Both the position numbers and the translations under genes were made by a program. Positions 8,641 through 16,482 of a DNA stretch of 25,670 bases are shown piece after piece (position 1 is the stretch's first letter; each line of letters opens with the position of its first letter). This DNA comes from Azotobacter paspali (GTDB lineage Bacteria; Pseudomonadota; Gammaproteobacteria; Pseudomonadales; Pseudomonadaceae): NCBI RefSeq assembly GCF_042434745.1, contig NZ_JBHLSS010000052.1; one strand, given 5' to 3'. The notes beneath the pieces were generated by a model that worked only from the letters and a program-made list of their open reading frames with translations, made no database searches and was not told where the DNA came from.

Positions 8641-8954
8641 TGGTATCCATACCTTATCTGTGTGAACGCCCCCACATCCCGCGGGAGCCGTTTTTCGGAT
8701 GACGACGGGGGCTGGAATGAGCCCGCCTGATCCGGATGAGCCGGAGACTTCAAAACTGTCTTTCGAAGATTAAGCAGGTGAGCTGCGAACCGGGCGTGAT
8801 GCGCTTCAAGGGTCTGGGTTTCCCGCTGGAACGGAACCAGGCGGATATTCGGATCAGTGGACTAGTGCTCGGGAATTTTTCCGGACTTCTTGAAAATACG
8901 GCTCTGTGGCAGTGAAGCGAAAAAATCATGCTGCACGGGTTATGGAGTCACGCG
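8641..8954. other. Divergent intergenic region between the pseudopilin gene and pilE
   Basis: About 314 bases separate the two divergent start codons, so both promoters should lie here. I see no clear sigma70 or sigma54 (GG-N10-GC) promoter. An inverted repeat GCCCCC/GGGGGC at 8668-8673 and 8707-8712 lies in the leader of the minus-strand gene. A ccgtttttc at 8688-8696 only loosely resembles the AlgR box that controls fimU operons in P. aeruginosa. A 38-codon frame at 8799-8915 is not recognisable. Confidence 0.5.
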
Positions 8955-9350
8955 ATGGAGCGAAATGGAAAGCGCGGTTTTACCCTGATCGAATTGATGA
9001 TAGTCGTCGCGATAATCGCAATACTCGCGACGATCGCCTATCCCGGCTATCAGCAGTACGTTCTGCGCGGCAATCGGGGCGCCGCTCAAGGGGCGATGAT
9101 GGAAATCGCCAGCCGCCAGCAGCAGTTTCTGCTGGCCAACCGTGCCTATGCCACCCGGGACGAACTGGAGAAAAGCGGATACGTACTGCCGAGCGATGTG
9201 GCGGCTCACTATGACTATGCGGTGACGCTCGGCAGCAGCACATTTCCTTCCTTTCTCATCGCCTTTACCGCCAAGGGCGTGCAGATGAGGGATGCCGAGA
9301 GGCTGACGCTCGACAGCGAAGGGGTGAGAACCCCTGCGGACAAGTGGTAA
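8955..9350 (+). CDS. pilE: Type IV minor pilin PilE
   Basis: The 131-residue protein has a seven-residue leader ending in glycine (MERNGKRG) and the mature start FTLIELMIVVAIIAILATIAYPGYQQYV, a canonical type IVa pilin helix with Glu5. The body matches the PilE minor-pilin family: GAMMEIASRQQQFLLANRAYA, a short beta region, and the family ending LTLDS..GVRTPADKW. PilE is a minor subunit built into the pilus tip or priming complex. The start at 8955 is preferred over an in-frame ATG at 8928 because it has a GGAG seven bases upstream and gives the usual short basic leader. It is the first gene of an overlapping operon and overlaps pilV by seven bases. Confidence 0.92.
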   Translation: MERNGKRGFTLIELMIVVAIIAILATIAYPGYQQYVLRGNRGAAQGAMMEIASRQQQFLLANRAYATRDELEKSGYVLPSDVAAHYDYAVTLGSSTFPSFLIAFTAKGVQMRDAERLTLDSEGVRTPADKW

Positions 9351-9919
9351 CCCTTAGGCGGTTTCGCCGGAGTGACCAGACTGGCGTGACGCTGATCGAA
9401 GTGCTGGTGACCCTTCTGATCCTCTCCGTGGGGCTGCTTGGCATGGCGGCGCTGCAGGTGCGCCTGCAACAGTCGGAGATGGAGGCCTATCAGCGCGTTC
9501 AGGCGCTGCTCCTGCTGAGCGACATGGCGAACCGGATCTCGGCCAACCGCAATGCGGCGGAGGGCTATGTGACGGGTGCCGGCAGTCCTGTCGGGGTCGG
9601 TTCCGCCTGTGGGACTTCGACGGCATCGCGCAAGGACATCGACCTCGGCGAATGGTGTGCCGCCTTGCAGGGCGCGGCGGAAACCGGCAGCGATTCGAAC
9701 AGGTTGGGAGCCGTGCTGGGAGGACGCGGTTGCATCGAATCTCTCGGCAGCGACGAGTATCTGATCACGGTCGCCTGGCAGGGCGGAGGGTCGATCGTCG
9801 CGCCGCCGGCCAGTGTCGCCTGCGCAGCAGGGCAATACGACGGGGACGGCGGCTCGGCCTGTGCTGATGACCGCTGCCGGCGTGTCGTGACCACCATCGT
9901 GCGGATCGCTGATCTATGA
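9344..9919 (+). CDS. pilV: Type IV pilus minor pilin PilV
   Basis: The 191-residue product has the prepilin motif TG|VTLIEVLVTLLILSVGLLGMAALQ, with Glu5 and the GLLGMAALQ segment typical of PilV (GspI-like). The downstream residues SEMEAYQRVQALLLLSDMANRISANR and a cysteine-containing C-terminal domain agree with PilV. The start is a GTG inside the last codons of pilE; no other start would keep the leader, so I accept it despite a weak binding site. The stop overlaps the pilW ATG. In P. aeruginosa PilV, PilW and PilX form the core minor pilin subcomplex with PilY1. Confidence 0.91.
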   Translation: MVTLRRFRRSDQTGVTLIEVLVTLLILSVGLLGMAALQVRLQQSEMEAYQRVQALLLLSDMANRISANRNAAEGYVTGAGSPVGVGSACGTSTASRKDIDLGEWCAALQGAAETGSDSNRLGAVLGGRGCIESLGSDEYLITVAWQGGGSIVAPPASVACAAGQYDGDGGSACADDRCRRVVTTIVRIADL

Positions 9920-11103
9920 ACAAGCGTTTCAATGGCGGACGGCGGTCCGCCCACATATTCACTCATTGCGCCCAGACCGGTTTCAGTCTTATCGAATCGA
10001 TGGTCGCCTCGACCGTCGGACTCTTGATCATGGCGGCGGTCTTGACGCTGTTTCTCAATGTGAGTCGTACCAATGATGAAATGGCCAAGACCAATATGCT
10101 GATCGAGAATGGACGATTCGCGATCCAGTTGTTGCAAAACGATATCGCCCACGCCGGTTTCTGGGATAGTTACATTCCGGACTTCGACGACCTGACGCTG
10201 ACTGCGGTACCGGTCGAGATTCCGGCCGTCATCCCCGATCCTTGTCTGCCTTATTCTTCATGGACAGCCGCGACTCGTACCAGCCAGTTGGGAATCCCGC
10301 TGCAGGTTCACGATTCGCGACCTTCCAAATGTGGGGTCGTGATAACCAATCGCAGAAGTGGTACCGATATTCTGGTGGTACGCCACTTGAATACCTGTGT
10401 GGCTGGCGGCTGTGAAGCGGAAGAGAGCGAAAGACTCTATTTTCAGGCATCCCGCGCCCGTGGAGGCGACTGTCCTGCCAGCGTTTCTTCGGAGGCTCCG
10501 TATGTATTGTCTACCGATCCTGCCGATTTCGTCCTGCATGATCGCGACTGTACGACTATCGCTTCCAAGCGAAGATTCCTTTCTCATATCTACTACATCC
10601 GCGACTACGCAGTGACGCAGGGAGATGGTGTTCCGACCCTGGTGCGTTCGGAACTCGATCTGGATGCTGAAGAGGTCAAGGCCAGACCCGCCGCTGCACT
10701 GATCGAGGGTATAGAAGGATTCAGGGTCGAGTTGGGCGTGGATCGGATCAGCGATTCCGGCAGGGATATCGTCGTCGAAAGTTCCGACGAAGATCCCTAC
10801 AGGGAGGCGGTCGAATGGGCCGATAGGAAAAACCTGACCTCTCCCGTGAATCGTGGAGATGGCGTACCGGACGAATTCGTTCATTGTTCGGGAGTGTGTT
10901 CGCTCGATAGGTTGATCAATGTGGTCGCGGTAAAGCTCCATCTGCTGGTGCGTGCTCAGACCGGCACTCCCGGATATACGGACGGCAAGTCTTATACCTT
11001 GGGGGAGCAGACGGTCGCGGCCGCCAACGATGGTTTCAAGCGTCATGTATTTTCCACGGTCATCCGGCTGAACAATGTTTCGGGAAGAAGGGAAACGCCA
11101 TGA
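9916..11103 (+). CDS. pilW: Type IV pilus assembly minor pilin PilW
   Basis: The 395-residue product has a long basic leader and the prepilin site TG|FSLIESMVASTVGLLIMAAVLTLF with Glu5. This is followed by the PilW signature NDEMAKTNMLIENGRFAIQLLQNDIAHAGFWD. PilW (GspJ-like) joins PilV and PilX in the priming complex. It overlaps both neighbours by four bases (ATGA). By eye its base composition is clearly less GC-rich than ileS or clpB (several 60-base lines are close to half GC), and it uses AGG and ATA codons more often. Minor-pilin genes commonly differ this way, so this need not mean recent transfer. Confidence 0.92.
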   Translation: MNKRFNGGRRSAHIFTHCAQTGFSLIESMVASTVGLLIMAAVLTLFLNVSRTNDEMAKTNMLIENGRFAIQLLQNDIAHAGFWDSYIPDFDDLTLTAVPVEIPAVIPDPCLPYSSWTAATRTSQLGIPLQVHDSRPSKCGVVITNRRSGTDILVVRHLNTCVAGGCEAEESERLYFQASRARGGDCPASVSSEAPYVLSTDPADFVLHDRDCTTIASKRRFLSHIYYIRDYAVTQGDGVPTLVRSELDLDAEEVKARPAAALIEGIEGFRVELGVDRISDSGRDIVVESSDEDPYREAVEWADRKNLTSPVNRGDGVPDEFVHCSGVCSLDRLINVVAVKLHLLVRAQTGTPGYTDGKSYTLGEQTVAAANDGFKRHVFSTVIRLNNVSGRRETP

Positions 11104-11624
11104 GGGCTTTTTCCGGATATCGCCGCCAGACTGGCGCGACGCTGGTGGTCGGCCTTGTCGTGCTGCTGCTGTTCACCTTGCTGGTTTCCAGCGCTTTCGT
11201 ACTCGGCACGAGCAATCTCAAAGCCGTTAGCAACATGCAGTCGCGAGACGAGTCGATAGCCGCGGCCAATCTGGCCACCAATCTGATATTGAGCACGCCT
11301 TTCACCGCATCTCCATCCGGGCAACGCGTGGAGATCGATCTCAACGATGACGACAAAACCGATTACAGGGTGGATATCGCCGAACCGGAGTGCGTTCGAG
11401 TGTCGCCCGCCGCTGCGACCGCGCCGAGCAGCGTGACCCTGCCGGCGATGGCCGACTTCACCTGGAATACCGTTTGGGAAATCCGTGCTTCGGTGAACGA
11501 CCCGCTCAGCGGGGCCGATACCCTGGTGCGTTCGGGCGTGCGAGTCCTGCTCAGCAGAGCCGAGAAAGACAAGGTCTGTCCCCGAGGCAAGTTCCCGAAA
11601 CCTCAAATGAAATCCGCAGCATGA
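11100..11624 (+). CDS. pilX: Type IV pilus assembly minor pilin PilX
   Basis: The 174-residue protein begins with a basic leader and QTG|ATLVVGLVVLLLFTLLVSSAFVLG. Position 5 of the predicted mature protein is valine, not glutamate, as expected for PilX/GspK-type pseudopilins that cap the tip complex. It continues with LKAVSNMQSRDESIAAANLATNLIL, the usual PilX segment. It is in the canonical place between pilW and pilY1, overlapping both by four bases, so translation is probably coupled through the operon. Confidence 0.9.
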   Translation: MRAFSGYRRQTGATLVVGLVVLLLFTLLVSSAFVLGTSNLKAVSNMQSRDESIAAANLATNLILSTPFTASPSGQRVEIDLNDDDKTDYRVDIAEPECVRVSPAAATAPSSVTLPAMADFTWNTVWEIRASVNDPLSGADTLVRSGVRVLLSRAEKDKVCPRGKFPKPQMKSAA

Positions 11625-14600
11625 AAAATGGATTCAGGAGAGGGTTGCTGGCCGCTACTTTGCTGGCGATCGGAGCTGGCACGGATGCGGAGGATATCGA
11701 CCTGTTCGTCGGCGTGGAGCCGGAGCGGGGTACGGATTACCCGAATGTCGTCATCCTGCTCGATAACACGGCCAACTGGGCGGACGACGCTCAATATTTC
11801 CCGGATACGAAGCAGGGGCTGGCCGAGCTGGGTGCCATCAGGACGGTGATCGGTGCGCTGGCGCCGGAAGGGGAAGACGCCAAGGTCAACGTCGGGCTTA
11901 TGATGCTCGACAAGGGGAGCGGACAGCGCTTCGACGGCGGTTATGTGCGCTCGCACGTCAAGCAGATGACCAAGGCGGCCAGGGCCGAGCTTCTGGCCGA
12001 AATTGCCGAGATCGAGTCCGAATTCAGTACGGGCGGGCAGGTAACGACGGAGGTGGGCTACAGCCGGGCGATGTTCGAAGTATTCAAATACTTCGGCGGT
12101 CATACCAGTCCGGCCAATGCTTACAATGACACGGCCGGTTCGCCAGTCGGTCCGACCCACTTCGGACCGTGGCGTTATTCGGGCGACGATGTCTTCGACA
12201 GGCGGGATGCGGCCGCCTTCTCCGATAGCCGGCAAACCCTCTACAAGCCCGTCGTACCGGCCACGGAAACCTGCAAGTCGAAAAATTACCTTATCCTGAT
12301 CGGCAACGGCTGGTCGCCGAATGGCGAGGACGAAGTCGCCACCCTGCTGAAGAGCGTAGGTGGAGATGCCGGTCAGCTCTATCAAACCACTTCGTCCAAG
12401 GTGCGTTATGGCGACGAGATGGCCCGCTTTCTATATCAGACCGACGTCAGCGCGGCGCCCGGCAAGCAGAACGTGCTTACCTACGCCATCGACGTCCACA
12501 ACAGGCAACCCAGCGAGGATCACGGCAGGCTGCTGAAGAGCATGGCGCATGCCGGGGGCGGGAAATATTTCTCGGCGACCAATGCCGATGAAATCGAGAC
12601 GGCACTGAGCACCATCTTTTCCGAGATTCAGGCGGTCGACAGCGTATTCGCCTCGGTCAGCCTGCCGGCCAGCGTCAACATCCGGGGCACCTACCGCAAT
12701 CAAGTCTATGTCGGGATGTTCCGCCCGGATGCCAATGGCCTGCCCCGCTGGGTGGGTAATCTCAAGCAGTACAAGCTCGGTCTGGTCGACAATGCGCTCA
12801 GGTTGCTGGATGCCGAAGGCGAGCAGGCGATCGACAGCTCGACCGGCTTCATCGGCGAATGCGCCCGCAGCTTCTGGGGGCCTGCGTCGGTCACGCAGCC
12901 CGCCTACTGGGGTAATGTCAATGGCGCTCCGGTCGGCGGCTGTCTTGCCGTCGCCGGCTCGGCCCATGCGGACTATCCGGACGGCAACGTAGTGGAGAAG
13001 GGGGGCCAGAGCTACAGGCTTCGTACCCTGCGCGGCAGTGACGCACGCAACATCAAGAGCTGTGCGACGACGGCCTGTACCGAACTGATCGACTTCCACG
13101 GTCCGGCGGTCGGTTCGATCGATGCCGATGAAGTCAACTGGGGGCGTGGTGGCAACGGTGAAACGGAGTTTGTCGATCCGACCGCTATCAACGCGGCGAC
13201 CGTACGCCCATCGGTGCATGCCGATGTGCTCCACTCCCGTCCCATGGCCATCAATTTCGGCACCGATAGCGATGCCGAGGTGGTGGTTTTCTATGGGGGG
13301 AACGACGGCATCCTGCGCGCGGTGAACGGCAACCGCGACTCCGGCGCCTCCATCGGCGGCATGGCGCCTGGCGGCGAGCTGTGGTCTTTCATGGCCCCGG
13401 AATTCCATCCCCGGATCGCACGGCTGCGCGACAACATCGTCGGCATCGCCTATAAGGATCGGACAGCGGTAGCGTCCGGCGCGGTACCCGAGCCGAAGCC
13501 CTATGGCTTCGATGGCCCGATCACGGCTCATCGCTATACCGGAGGTGCGTGGATCTACGCCGGCATGCGTCGCGGAGGGCGTGCCCTGTATGCTTTCCAG
13601 GTGTCCGACACTGCCTTGGCCAACCCAGTGCTCAAATGGCGGATTGGTTGTGATAGCGACACGAGCGGTACGGACTGCACCGATGGTTTCGAGCGTCTGG
13701 GACAGACCTGGTCGTCGGCCAAGCCGTTCCAGACGGCCGGCTACGATTCCGGCAAGTCTCCGCTGCTGATCATGGGGGCTGGCTACGATACCTGCGAGGA
13801 TAAGACCGACGACCTCGCGCATAACCATCTTTGCGGCGACAACCCGCTGGGCAACCGGATCTATGTGATGGATGCCGACGACGGGGAACCGATCGCTGAG
13901 TTCAAGACCGAGCGCAGCGTGGTCGGTGATGTCACCATAGTGCCCGACGAGAGCGGTTTGGCCATTTACGCCTATGCCGCGGATACCGGCGGGACGGTTT
14001 ACCGGATCGCTTTCGACGCGGCCGGACCCGGCGACTGGAGCATGGTCCGGGTCGCTTCGCTGGGCTGCGATGGACGTTCATCCTGCGATGCTAACCGGAA
14101 GTTCATGTTCGCGCCGGATGTGGTGACGCTGGGCGATACCCATTACGTGCTGCTGGGCTCGGGAGATCGCGAGAAGCCGCTGGCCAGCTACAGGGCGGCC
14201 ACCAGCGTCGCCAACCATTTCTTCATGCTCAAGGACAAACCGACAGATACGGCCTGGCTGACCGACGAGCACGCGAAGGGTGTCTGCGCCGGCGATTATT
14301 TATGCATGGACTCGCTATATCCCATCACGACCCCGGATACGCCTAGCGAAGCGTTTCTGGAACGGAAGAAGGGTTGGTATCTGGCGCTCGCCGATAGCGA
14401 GCAGACGGTGACTTCGGCCATCACGGTCCATGGCACCGTGACCTTCAGTACGCATATGCCGGCGGTCCATAGCCCCGGCCAGTGTTCCAGCCTGGGAACC
14501 GCCAGGGTGTATAACATCGACTACCGCAATGCCGAGAGCGAGAACGGCGGCACCATGCGTTACGAAGTCATCCCGGGCGGCGGTTTGCCGCCCTCTCCGG

Positions 14601-14749
14601 TAGCTGGCATGGTGACGCTCGATGACGGTTCGAGCGTGCCTTTCATCATCGGCTCCGATCCCGACTCCCCGCTGGAGGGCGGATCTCCCAAGGCAGCTTC
14701 AGGTGTCGTCCAGCCCAAGGCCAAAGTCTATTGGAATATCGAGCAATGA
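11621..14749 (+). CDS. pilY1: Type IV pilus tip-associated protein PilY1
   Basis: PilY1 is a secreted, pilus-tip adhesin and mechanosensing factor. The 1042-residue product has an N-terminal Sec signal peptide (basic MKNGFRR, hydrophobic core, cleavage probably after TDA near 23). A von Willebrand A-like region follows, beginning with YPNVVILLDNTANW near 40-53. The C-terminal half has the PilY1 beta-propeller signatures: VVVFYGGNDGILRAVNG (from about 554), GAWIYAGMRRGGRALYAFQV, IYVMDADDGEPIAEF and VYNIDYRNAESENGG. The usual MIDAS motif DxSxS is replaced by DNTAN (48-52). The propeller calcium loop normally written DxDxDGxxD appears as DESGLAIY at about 776-783. The start overlaps the pilX stop, and its own stop overlaps a further start codon (14746). 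Confidence 0.92.
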   Translation: MKNGFRRGLLAATLLAIGAGTDAEDIDLFVGVEPERGTDYPNVVILLDNTANWADDAQYFPDTKQGLAELGAIRTVIGALAPEGEDAKVNVGLMMLDKGSGQRFDGGYVRSHVKQMTKAARAELLAEIAEIESEFSTGGQVTTEVGYSRAMFEVFKYFGGHTSPANAYNDTAGSPVGPTHFGPWRYSGDDVFDRRDAAAFSDSRQTLYKPVVPATETCKSKNYLILIGNGWSPNGEDEVATLLKSVGGDAGQLYQTTSSKVRYGDEMARFLYQTDVSAAPGKQNVLTYAIDVHNRQPSEDHGRLLKSMAHAGGGKYFSATNADEIETALSTIFSEIQAVDSVFASVSLPASVNIRGTYRNQVYVGMFRPDANGLPRWVGNLKQYKLGLVDNALRLLDAEGEQAIDSSTGFIGECARSFWGPASVTQPAYWGNVNGAPVGGCLAVAGSAHADYPDGNVVEKGGQSYRLRTLRGSDARNIKSCATTACTELIDFHGPAVGSIDADEVNWGRGGNGETEFVDPTAINAATVRPSVHADVLHSRPMAINFGTDSDAEVVVFYGGNDGILRAVNGNRDSGASIGGMAPGGELWSFMAPEFHPRIARLRDNIVGIAYKDRTAVASGAVPEPKPYGFDGPITAHRYTGGAWIYAGMRRGGRALYAFQVSDTALANPVLKWRIGCDSDTSGTDCTDGFERLGQTWSSAKPFQTAGYDSGKSPLLIMGAGYDTCEDKTDDLAHNHLCGDNPLGNRIYVMDADDGEPIAEFKTERSVVGDVTIVPDESGLAIYAYAADTGGTVYRIAFDAAGPGDWSMVRVASLGCDGRSSCDANRKFMFAPDVVTLGDTHYVLLGSGDREKPLASYRAATSVANHFFMLKDKPTDTAWLTDEHAKGVCAGDYLCMDSLYPITTPDTPSEAFLERKKGWYLALADSEQTVTSAITVHGTVTFSTHMPAVHSPGQCSSLGTARVYNIDYRNAESENGGTMRYEVIPGGGLPPSPVAGMVTLDDGSSVPFIIGSDPDSPLEGGSPKAASGVVQPKAKVYWNIEQ

Positions 14750-14919
14750 GGACAAGCCTACGTTCTTCTGGTGGCGGCATCCGGTAGTGGCGCGGATTCG
14801 CACGGCATTGTCGCGGCCTGTGCGGGTTCGCCTTGACCGAGTCGGTGGTCGCGCTCGCCGTATTGGCCATCCTGCCCGGCATGCTCATACCTCTGTTGCG
14901 CTTTTCTCGGCGCGGGTAG
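14746..14919 (+). pseudogene. Decayed prepilin gene at the end of the pil operon
   Basis: An ATG at 14746 overlaps the pilY1 TGA in the same ATGA arrangement used by pilW, pilX and pilY1. The frame reads 13 codons, meets TAG at 14785-14787, and then continues in the same frame into CGFALTESVVALAVLAILPGMLIPLLRFSRRG before a second TAG at 14917-14919. The motif G|FALTES followed by a hydrophobic helix is a type IV prepilin N-terminus with Glu5. The globular domain is missing. I read this as the stump of a further minor pilin (in other pseudomonads a pilin-like gene such as pilE or pilY2 follows pilY1) that has an in-frame nonsense codon and a lost 3' part. Confidence 0.72.
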
Positions 14920-15020
14920 CCGGGAGCGACTGGTCGAGGTCGGCCTGACGGGGCGAATCTCGGTGAGGACCACCGCGAATGGACTGTGCCCATGCGCGTG
15001 GGCAGTCGTCGCGGCAGTCG
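14920..15020. other. Spacer between pilin remnant and MITE-like element
   Basis: About 100 bases of GC-rich sequence with no recognisable gene, promoter or pilin homology in any frame I checked. It may be residual sequence from the lost pilin gene or from its deletion. Confidence 0.4.
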
Positions 15021-15247
15021 GCGTTCGCGACAGGGCAATCGCATGCAATGCCTGCCCGATACTGGGCTGGAAAGGTTGTGTGAGCCTTGGCATGGCTGCT
15101 TGCCGGGGGGCCGAAACAGAAGGTATCCGACCACTCGGCAAGCAGCCAATGCACTGGATCTGAAGACCACGCCGGAACGACCAAGCACACAACCTTTCCA
15201 GTCCGGTATCGAGCGAGCGCTTCATGCGATTGCCCTGGCGTTCGCGA
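15021..15247. mobile_element. MITE-like palindromic element with 10-bp flanking direct repeat
   Basis: Two long inverted arms, 15031-15082 and 15186-15237, pair with 44 of 52 positions identical and no gaps; the outer ends read CAGGGCAATCGCATG. They are separated by 103 bases that contain a second, perfect 13-bp inverted repeat (15093-15105 and 15136-15148, TGGCTGCTTGCCG). Immediately outside both arms is the same 10-base sequence in direct orientation, GCGTTCGCGA (15021-15030 and 15238-15247), as expected for a target-site duplication. The 207-bp unit has no transposase and no conserved protein, which fits a miniature inverted-repeat transposable element moved by an unidentified transposase. 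Its right edge is 74 bases before thiO. The family and its mobility are inferred. Confidence 0.7.
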
Positions 15248-15281
15248 TAAATACTGGCCGGCAGTCATCCGGCGGAGGTAT

Positions 15282-15309
15282 AACGGGCCGATTTAAAGCC
15301 CGTTTTGTT
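15282..15309 (+). terminator. Intrinsic terminator-like hairpin just upstream of thiO
   Basis: The stem AACGGGC (15282-15288) pairs with GCCCGTT (15298-15304) around the loop CGATTTAAA and runs into TTGTTG. It would end forward transcription from the pil operon. It finishes only 12 bases before the thiO start, with the thiO ribosome binding site (ggggaggg) directly after it. It could therefore also act as a leader hairpin for thiO if transcription starts upstream. Confidence 0.6.
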
Positions 15310-15321
15310 GGGGAGGGTGTG

Positions 15322-16413
15322 ATGCGAGTCCTGGTGGTTGGCGGTGGTGCCATCGGTATGTTGTCGGCTCAGCGGTTGGCGGAGGCTGGCCTGGAGGTCC
15401 ACCTGCTGGATCAGGGCCCGCTTGGCCAGGAATCCTCCTGGGCCGGCGGCGGCATAGTGTCGCCGCTCTATCCCTGGCGTTACAGCCCGGCGGTGACTGC
15501 GCTGGCGCACTGGTCGCAGGATTTCTATCCGGCCCTGGGCGAGCGCTTGCGGCACGAGACCGGCATCGATCCCGAGGTGCACGTCACCGGCCTCTACTGG
15601 CTGGATCTGGAGGACGAGGCCGAGGCGCTAGCTTGGGCGGCCCGCGAGAAACGGCCGCTGGAGGCCGTGGACATCGGCTCCGTGCATCAGGCGGTGCCGG
15701 CCCTGGGGCCGGGCTTTTCGCGGGCGCTCTTCATGTCGGGCGTGGCCAACGTACGTAATCCTCGGCTGCTCGCTTCGCTGCGCGCGGCACTGTTGCGCAT
15801 GCCCAACGTGGTTCTCGAGGAGAGCCGCGCGGCGACCGGTTTCGTTCGCGAGGGCGGGCGGATCGTCGGGGTGAGCACGCCGTCCGGCGACCTGCGTGCC
15901 GATCGAGTTGTGGTCGCGGCTGGCGCCTGGAGCGGCAAGCTGCTCGCTACCCTGGGACTGGAATTGCCGGTCAAGCCGATGAAGGGCCAGATGATCCTCT
16001 ACAAGTGCGCCGAGGATTTTCTGCCGCGGATGGTGATGGCCGATGGGCGCTACGCGATTCCCCGGCGGGACGGGCACATCTTGGTGGGCAGCACCCTGGA
16101 GGATGTCGGCTTCGACAAGACCCCCACGGAGGAGGCCCTCGCGAGCCTCAAGGCGTCCGCCGAAGCGCTGCTGCCGGCGCTGGCCGGCGCTGAGGTGGTC
16201 AGGCACTGGGCGGGGCTGCGGCCGGGGTCTCCCGAGGGCATTCCCTATATCGGTCCGGTGCCCAGTTGCGAAGGCCTGTGGCTGAACTGCGGGCATTTCC
16301 GCAATGGGCTGGTGCTGGCGCCGGCGTCCTGCCAGTTGTTCGCCGACCTGCTGCTGGAGCGCGAGCCGATCATCGATCCGGCACCCTATGCGCCGGCAGG
16401 AAGGATCGGATAG
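15322..16413 (+). CDS. thiO: Glycine oxidase ThiO (FAD-dependent, DAO family)
   Basis: ThiO oxidises glycine to iminoglycine for the thiazole moiety of thiamine. The 363-residue product opens with the FAD-binding Rossmann motif RVLVVGGGAIGMLSAQRLAEAGLEVHLLD. ESSWAGGGIVSPLYPW, typical of ThiO, follows. The C-terminal DAO motifs are VKPMKGQMILY, HILVGSTLEDVGFD, HWAGLRPGSPEGIPYIGPV and the flavin-contacting GHFRNGLVLAPAS. A strong Shine-Dalgarno (ggggaggg) precedes 15322. The frame is also open upstream to 14986 through the repeat element, but that part is not conserved. In Pseudomonas this gene typically lies between the pilus genes and pilR, as here. Confidence 0.93.
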   Translation: MRVLVVGGGAIGMLSAQRLAEAGLEVHLLDQGPLGQESSWAGGGIVSPLYPWRYSPAVTALAHWSQDFYPALGERLRHETGIDPEVHVTGLYWLDLEDEAEALAWAAREKRPLEAVDIGSVHQAVPALGPGFSRALFMSGVANVRNPRLLASLRAALLRMPNVVLEESRAATGFVREGGRIVGVSTPSGDLRADRVVVAAGAWSGKLLATLGLELPVKPMKGQMILYKCAEDFLPRMVMADGRYAIPRRDGHILVGSTLEDVGFDKTPTEEALASLKASAEALLPALAGAEVVRHWAGLRPGSPEGIPYIGPVPSCEGLWLNCGHFRNGLVLAPASCQLFADLLLEREPIIDPAPYAPAGRIG

Positions 16414-16482
16414 CACCGAACTCTCGCCCCGGCGACGTGGCGGGCTTCCCCGAAGCAGATCCGCCGGGGGATGGGCCGGAGC

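Noticed and set aside
8688..8696. Possible AlgR box (ccgtttttc) upstream of the pil genes
   Set aside because: Only a partial match to the AlgR sites I remember; too weak to annotate as a regulatory site.
8799..8915. 38-codon forward frame (starting MRFKGLGF) before pilE
   Set aside because: No ribosome binding site and no recognisable similarity; the length is what chance allows in this sequence.
15248..15258. Promoter for thiO formed by the right arm of the MITE-like element (TTGCCC plus ataaatact)
   Set aside because: Spacing between the candidate hexamers is only 11-14 bases, too short for sigma70.
14758..15268. Minus-strand open frames of 127-180 codons between pilY1 and thiO
   Set aside because: They are translations of the palindromic element and its flank; the coding look comes from the repeat having few stops.
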